NCBI GenBank assembly: GCA_004402895.1
Contig: SORT01000011.1
Coordinates: 1 to 49,483 of the forward strand
Length of the DNA stretch: 49,483 nucleotides
Source: Fidelibacterota bacterium MT.SAG.3
Lineage (GTDB): Bacteria; Fidelibacterota; SORT01
Direction of reading: 5' to 3'
Shown: in pieces, positions 46,790 through 49,483 of the stretch
Position numbering within the stretch: the stretch's first letter is position 1
How the letters are laid out: every line of letters starts with the position of its first letter
Program-made: the position numbers and the translations under genes
The notes under the pieces: generated by a model
Databases searched by the model: none
What the model was told of the DNA's origin: nothing
Seen by the model: only the letters and a program-made list of their open reading frames with translations

Positions 46790-48046
46790 ATGGATATACG
46801 TGACAGGTTAGATTTAAAGTTTAAACAACGAAAAATAAATTCGTCAAAAGTTGATGCCGGATCTTCTTCAGAGAATATTCAAAGGTCGCGATCAAATAAC
46901 GATATCTCCAAATATGTTACCGGAACATATATACCGACCAAAGAGGGCGATATATTCGTAGCGAGGCACAGTTACGACCTTGATTATCTTCACGGAAATT
47001 TTCAACTGTCGATCCTTGAGAATATCGAGGGGAAGGATTTACGAGTTCTGAGTAGCAGAGAACAGAAGATAAATTTTGATTTGAGGAAAACTCTGTTTCT
47101 GGATACGGAGACAACCGGTTTGGCGGGCGGTACGGGAACTTCGGCGTTCCTGATAGGAATCGGGTTTTTTTATGAGAACAAATATATCGTGGAACAGTAT
47201 TTCATGCGCGACTATAACGAAGAAGCCTCTATGCTGCAATTGATAGCTGAGAAAGCCGTAGATTACGACTTGATCGTCACGTTTAACGGCAGGTCATTTG
47301 ACCTTCCGCTGCTTGAAACAAGGATGATCCTGAACCGTATCGAGCCTGTTTTCAATCGATTGCATGATGTGGATCTACTTCATCCGGCTCGAAGAATTTG
47401 GGGGCTGAGTCTCGAAAACTGCAGACTTGGCACACTCGAAGAGGAAGTGCTCGGCTTTGAGAGAACGGAGGATGATCTTCCAAGCTCATTGATCCCCGGT
47501 ATCTATTTTGATTATCTGAGATTCGGCGATGCGGACCCTCTTTATAAAGTATTTTACCACAATGAGAAAGATGTCGTGTCGATGGTGAGCTTACTGTTCA
47601 AAGAGTATAGTTATTTTAATGATCCACTGAACGAACGAACCATAACTCCGCTGGATTTGTATAGTATGGGAAGGTACTACGAACGGATGCGCGATTATAC
47701 GATGGCTCAGGCGTGCATGGAGAAAGCTTCGCCGAATTTAAGCGACAGTTATCGTAGAGATTCCCTCATAAGGCTATCTATGATCCATAAAAGGGAGAAG
47801 CGTTGGGCGGATGCTGTCGGAATTTGGAAAGATTACGTATCGATTGAAAAGATCTTCAGCCTGTCACCTTATATAGAGCTCGCAAAGTATTATGAGCACA
47901 AGGAGAAAAATTTTGAAACAGCGCTACGCTATTCAAATGAAGCGCTAAGCAAGATCTCTAATCGGCGTGAGAATGACTTTGGCGCTTTACGGCACAGGAT
48001 CTTTAGGTTGGAAAATAAGCTTAGTAAGATCAAAGAAAAAGAGTGA
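46790..48046 (+). CDS. mrfB: MrfB-like DnaQ-fold exonuclease with TPR tail
   Basis: A protein of about 418 residues, close to the 413 of B. subtilis MrfB (YprB). The RNase H-like 3'-5' exonuclease domain has the acidic set: D and E in FLDTETTGL, D in FNGRSFDLPLLE and D in HNEKDVVSMVSL. Residues about 290-410 are TPR-like helices, as in MrfB. The partner helicase MrfA is encoded upstream, so together they likely excise bulky or crosslinked DNA damage. ATG 46790 is preferred over the adjacent TTG. Confidence 0.88.
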   Translation: MDIRDRLDLKFKQRKINSSKVDAGSSSENIQRSRSNNDISKYVTGTYIPTKEGDIFVARHSYDLDYLHGNFQLSILENIEGKDLRVLSSREQKINFDLRKTLFLDTETTGLAGGTGTSAFLIGIGFFYENKYIVEQYFMRDYNEEASMLQLIAEKAVDYDLIVTFNGRSFDLPLLETRMILNRIEPVFNRLHDVDLLHPARRIWGLSLENCRLGTLEEEVLGFERTEDDLPSSLIPGIYFDYLRFGDADPLYKVFYHNEKDVVSMVSLLFKEYSYFNDPLNERTITPLDLYSMGRYYERMRDYTMAQACMEKASPNLSDSYRRDSLIRLSMIHKREKRWADAVGIWKDYVSIEKIFSLSPYIELAKYYEHKEKNFETALRYSNEALSKISNRRENDFGALRHRIFRLENKLSKIKEKE

Positions 48047-48120
48047 GGGGCATCTATTCGTTCTTCCCGAAATTGCGGTACAATTCGGATTCGTTTAGAA
48101 GAGCTTATCGAAGAGGAGAG

Positions 48121-48336
48121 TTAAACATATCCGACAGTTTTAATTTTGCCGAATTTAACTGCTGAAAGTTTTTTAAACTCTTCCCGCATCACATCATCAT
48201 TCTTAATGACTTCCCATTGGGACTGAGTGATCAAATATTTGCCATTTATGGGAGCGCAACCGAACCTGCATTCATCAGGATGAGGACAAACGACTAAATA
48301 AGAAACATTGTGTCGCGTATCAGCTACAGGCACCAT
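48121..48336 (-). CDS. Small Cys-containing hypothetical protein
   Basis: A 71-residue frame with CPHPDECRFGC near the middle, which might bind a metal, and a basic C-terminus. The coding-like frame continues upstream of the ATG (LIINIDGVQ) to a TGA at about 48384 without a usual start, so the true start may be unusual or the gene may be decayed. I recognise no family. It converges on mrfB. It may be a remnant. Confidence 0.4.
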   Translation of the reverse strand: MVPVADTRHNVSYLVVCPHPDECRFGCAPINGKYLITQSQWEVIKNDDVMREEFKKLSAVKFGKIKTVGYV

Positions 48337-48542
48337 CTGAACTCCATCGATATTGATGATTAATTTGCATTGAACAGTTCACATTCGGAATAGTAACTTA
48401 AACACAGCAAAAAATCAACTTCCAATAAGTATAGAACCGAGAAAAATTTAAGAATTCATTCAGCGACCGCTAACCTTGACTTCTCGACTTGGCGAGAATA
48501 TCTTATTGACGCATCACTTTTATAAACTATCTGGAGGCCAGG

Positions 48543-48680
48543 GTGGACAATTATATTATAGTTCTTGTATGGGTAATGATTATTACATCTTTGGGAATTT
48601 ATTGGCACACTATGAAGATCAATAAAAATGTTCAGAAAATAGTAGAACTTCTTTCCTCGAAGGAAAATAGCGGGAGTTAA
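48543..48680 (+). CDS. Small single-span membrane protein next to the PycTM-like gene
   Basis: A 45-residue frame starting with GTG and preceded by GGAGG at good distance. It begins with a strongly hydrophobic helix (about 4-22, IIVLVWVMIITSLGI) followed by a short Lys/Glu-rich tail. It is too short for most gene finders. It ends 48 bases before the PycTM-like gene and could be its partner, but no family is recognised. Confidence 0.55.
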   Translation: MDNYIIVLVWVMIITSLGIYWHTMKINKNVQKIVELLSSKENSGS

Positions 48681-48728
48681 TATTTCTTACGCTGTGCCGA
48701 AATTCATAATTAAATTATACGGAGTTTA

Positions 48729-49226
48729 ATGGATCGTAAAATAGATTTACTGCTAAATACTCATACTGAGTTGCAGGATCAGGTGAGATTCGGAGATAGC
48801 AAGGCAACAGCGATTATTACATTTAAACTTGTAATGTTAGCATTTCTTCGAACACAGGTCGGAGACATAAACGATGCCTATCATGACGGGGATATGCTTG
48901 TAATATCATTGTTTTCTCTATTCATGATAACTTTCATGGTTTCAACGATTTACATATTGAAAGTTATCGTTCCTCGGGTAATGCATAATACAAACAAGAG
49001 ATCAAGTATCTTTTTTTCTGAAATTGCTGACTTAAGCCAGGATGAGTACATTAAGTATGTTGGAGAACAGTCATCTGAAGAGTTAGCAATTGATTATGCC
49101 ACTCAGATTCATACGCTGTCGAAGATCATGGTCGTCAAATATGCCAACATCCAAAAAAGTATATTTTATTTTGGTATGTCAAATATCTGCTTCTGGATTG
49201 CGATACTGAGAGCAAGCTTGATTTGA
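48729..49226 (+). CDS. Pycsar effector-like membrane protein (PycTM, DUF5706)
   Basis: A 165-residue protein that I recognise as a relative of PycTM, the membrane effector of Pycsar anti-phage systems that permeabilises the inner membrane when it binds cCMP or cUMP. Matching features are RFGDSKATAII near residue 20 (family FxDxKA), two helices (about 27-42 and 55-80), IFFSEIADLSQDEYI, then QIHTLSKIMVVKYANIQKSI and a final hydrophobic helix (about 140-160). In known systems the cyclase PycC is adjacent; here no cyclase flanks it. The only class III cyclase in the window is 47 kb away at 312-1256. Its neighbours are a 45-residue membrane ORF and a convergent SDR. Activity on cyclic nucleotides is inference from family likeness. 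Confidence 0.75.
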   Translation: MDRKIDLLLNTHTELQDQVRFGDSKATAIITFKLVMLAFLRTQVGDINDAYHDGDMLVISLFSLFMITFMVSTIYILKVIVPRVMHNTNKRSSIFFSEIADLSQDEYIKYVGEQSSEELAIDYATQIHTLSKIMVVKYANIQKSIFYFGMSNICFWIAILRASLI

Positions 49227-49227
49227 T

Positions 49228-49483
49228 TTACCAATCTATAATCTTTCTGTCCTTATAGAATTTTCCGGACGGCTCATCTTCAGGTCTCGATGAAAGCCAC
49301 ACAGCCGTATCGGCGCCTTCCTCAGGAGTCGAACCGGCGCCCGGTCCACCCATGTCTGTCTTAACCCATCCGGGATCTACGCAATTTACCTGTATGTCGT
49401 AACCCGATGTTTCAGCAGCGAATATCTTGGTAACAGCATTAAGCGCTGTTTTAGAGATTCTATAAGCGAAATTTCCGCCTCCC
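49228..49483 (-). CDS. Short-chain dehydrogenase/reductase, C-terminal part (cut by window edge)
   Basis: The last 84 codons of an SDR whose 5' part lies beyond the window. The catalytic Tyr and Lys are visible in YRISK, followed by NAVTKIFA, VNCVDPGWVKTDM (the loop after the active site) and an end in KIIDW. SDRs are NAD(P)-dependent oxidoreductases with varied substrates; none can be named. It converges on the PycTM-like gene, with a single base between the two stop codons. Confidence 0.9.
   Translation of the reverse strand, partial: GGGNFAYRISKTALNAVTKIFAAETSGYDIQVNCVDPGWVKTDMGGPGAGSTPEEGADTAVWLSSRPEDEPSGKFYKDRKIIDW

Overview
The window is a gene-dense stretch of a bacterial chromosome of roughly 42% GC by eye, with many four-base stop/start overlaps. 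It points to a Gram-negative of the FCB (Fibrobacterota-Chlorobiota-Bacteroidota) group, most plausibly Neomarinimicrobiota (Marinimicrobia). The evidence is a TonB-dependent receptor, lipoproteins, a subtilase with a type IX-secretion-like C-terminal sorting domain, an orphan copy of that domain, and a zinc-type L31. The phylum call is inference. There is no insertion sequence, prophage, CRISPR array, rRNA or tRNA that I could recognise.

Layout. 1-311 is intergenic; it holds a near-ideal CRP-type operator and a sigma70-like promoter pointing left out of the window. 312-2601 carries a class III nucleotide-cyclase-like protein, a CADD-type (self-sacrificing) pABA synthase, a kinase fragment reduced to its phosphoacceptor helix pair, and an orphan sorting-domain remnant. 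2768-4835 is a small metal-handling cluster (TerC/Alx, a NicO-like membrane protein, a MerP-like periplasmic protein). 5160-7883 is pyruvate, phosphate dikinase. 8133-13570 (minus strand) is a thiamine acquisition operon: TPP riboswitch, TonB-dependent receptor, thiamine diphosphokinase, sodium:solute symporter and a frameshifted beta-barrel gene, closed by a hairpin terminator. It is preceded by a MerT-like gene and an LD-carboxypeptidase. 15031-18021 has SpmA/SpmB-like membrane proteins, a NUDIX hydrolase and an SQR-like flavoprotein. 18324-24970 (minus) has a secreted subtilase, tryptophanase, malate dehydrogenase, L27, L21 and RNase G. 25151-26694 (minus) has two lipoproteins. They diverge from a 3D-domain protein across a promoter region packed with palindromes.

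From 27705 to 48046 everything reads rightward in a long run of closely packed housekeeping genes: aspartate aminotransferase, L31, DUF1385, RF1 and its methyltransferase PrmC, a UbiA prenyltransferase, DnaE, D-aminoacyl-tRNA deacylase, a B12-binding mutase subunit with a carboxyltransferase, an extremely acidic TPR protein with 46-residue tandem repeats, an M24 peptidase, a glycosyltransferase, and MrfA and MrfB (helicase/exonuclease excision repair) with a Yip1-type membrane gene between them. The right end holds a small membrane ORF, an orphan Pycsar-type effector (PycTM/DUF5706) and a truncated SDR.

The most interesting points are: (i) the orphan Pycsar-like effector at one end and a class III cyclase with a non-canonical base pocket at the other; (ii) the CADD-like pABA synthase with every catalytic residue kept; (iii) the riboswitch-controlled thiamine uptake operon that uses an SSS transporter; (iv) two genes (ubiA-like and M24 peptidase) whose only well-placed start appears to be AUA; (v) MrfAB outside Firmicutes; (vi) the CRP-type operator with a promoter at the window edge.
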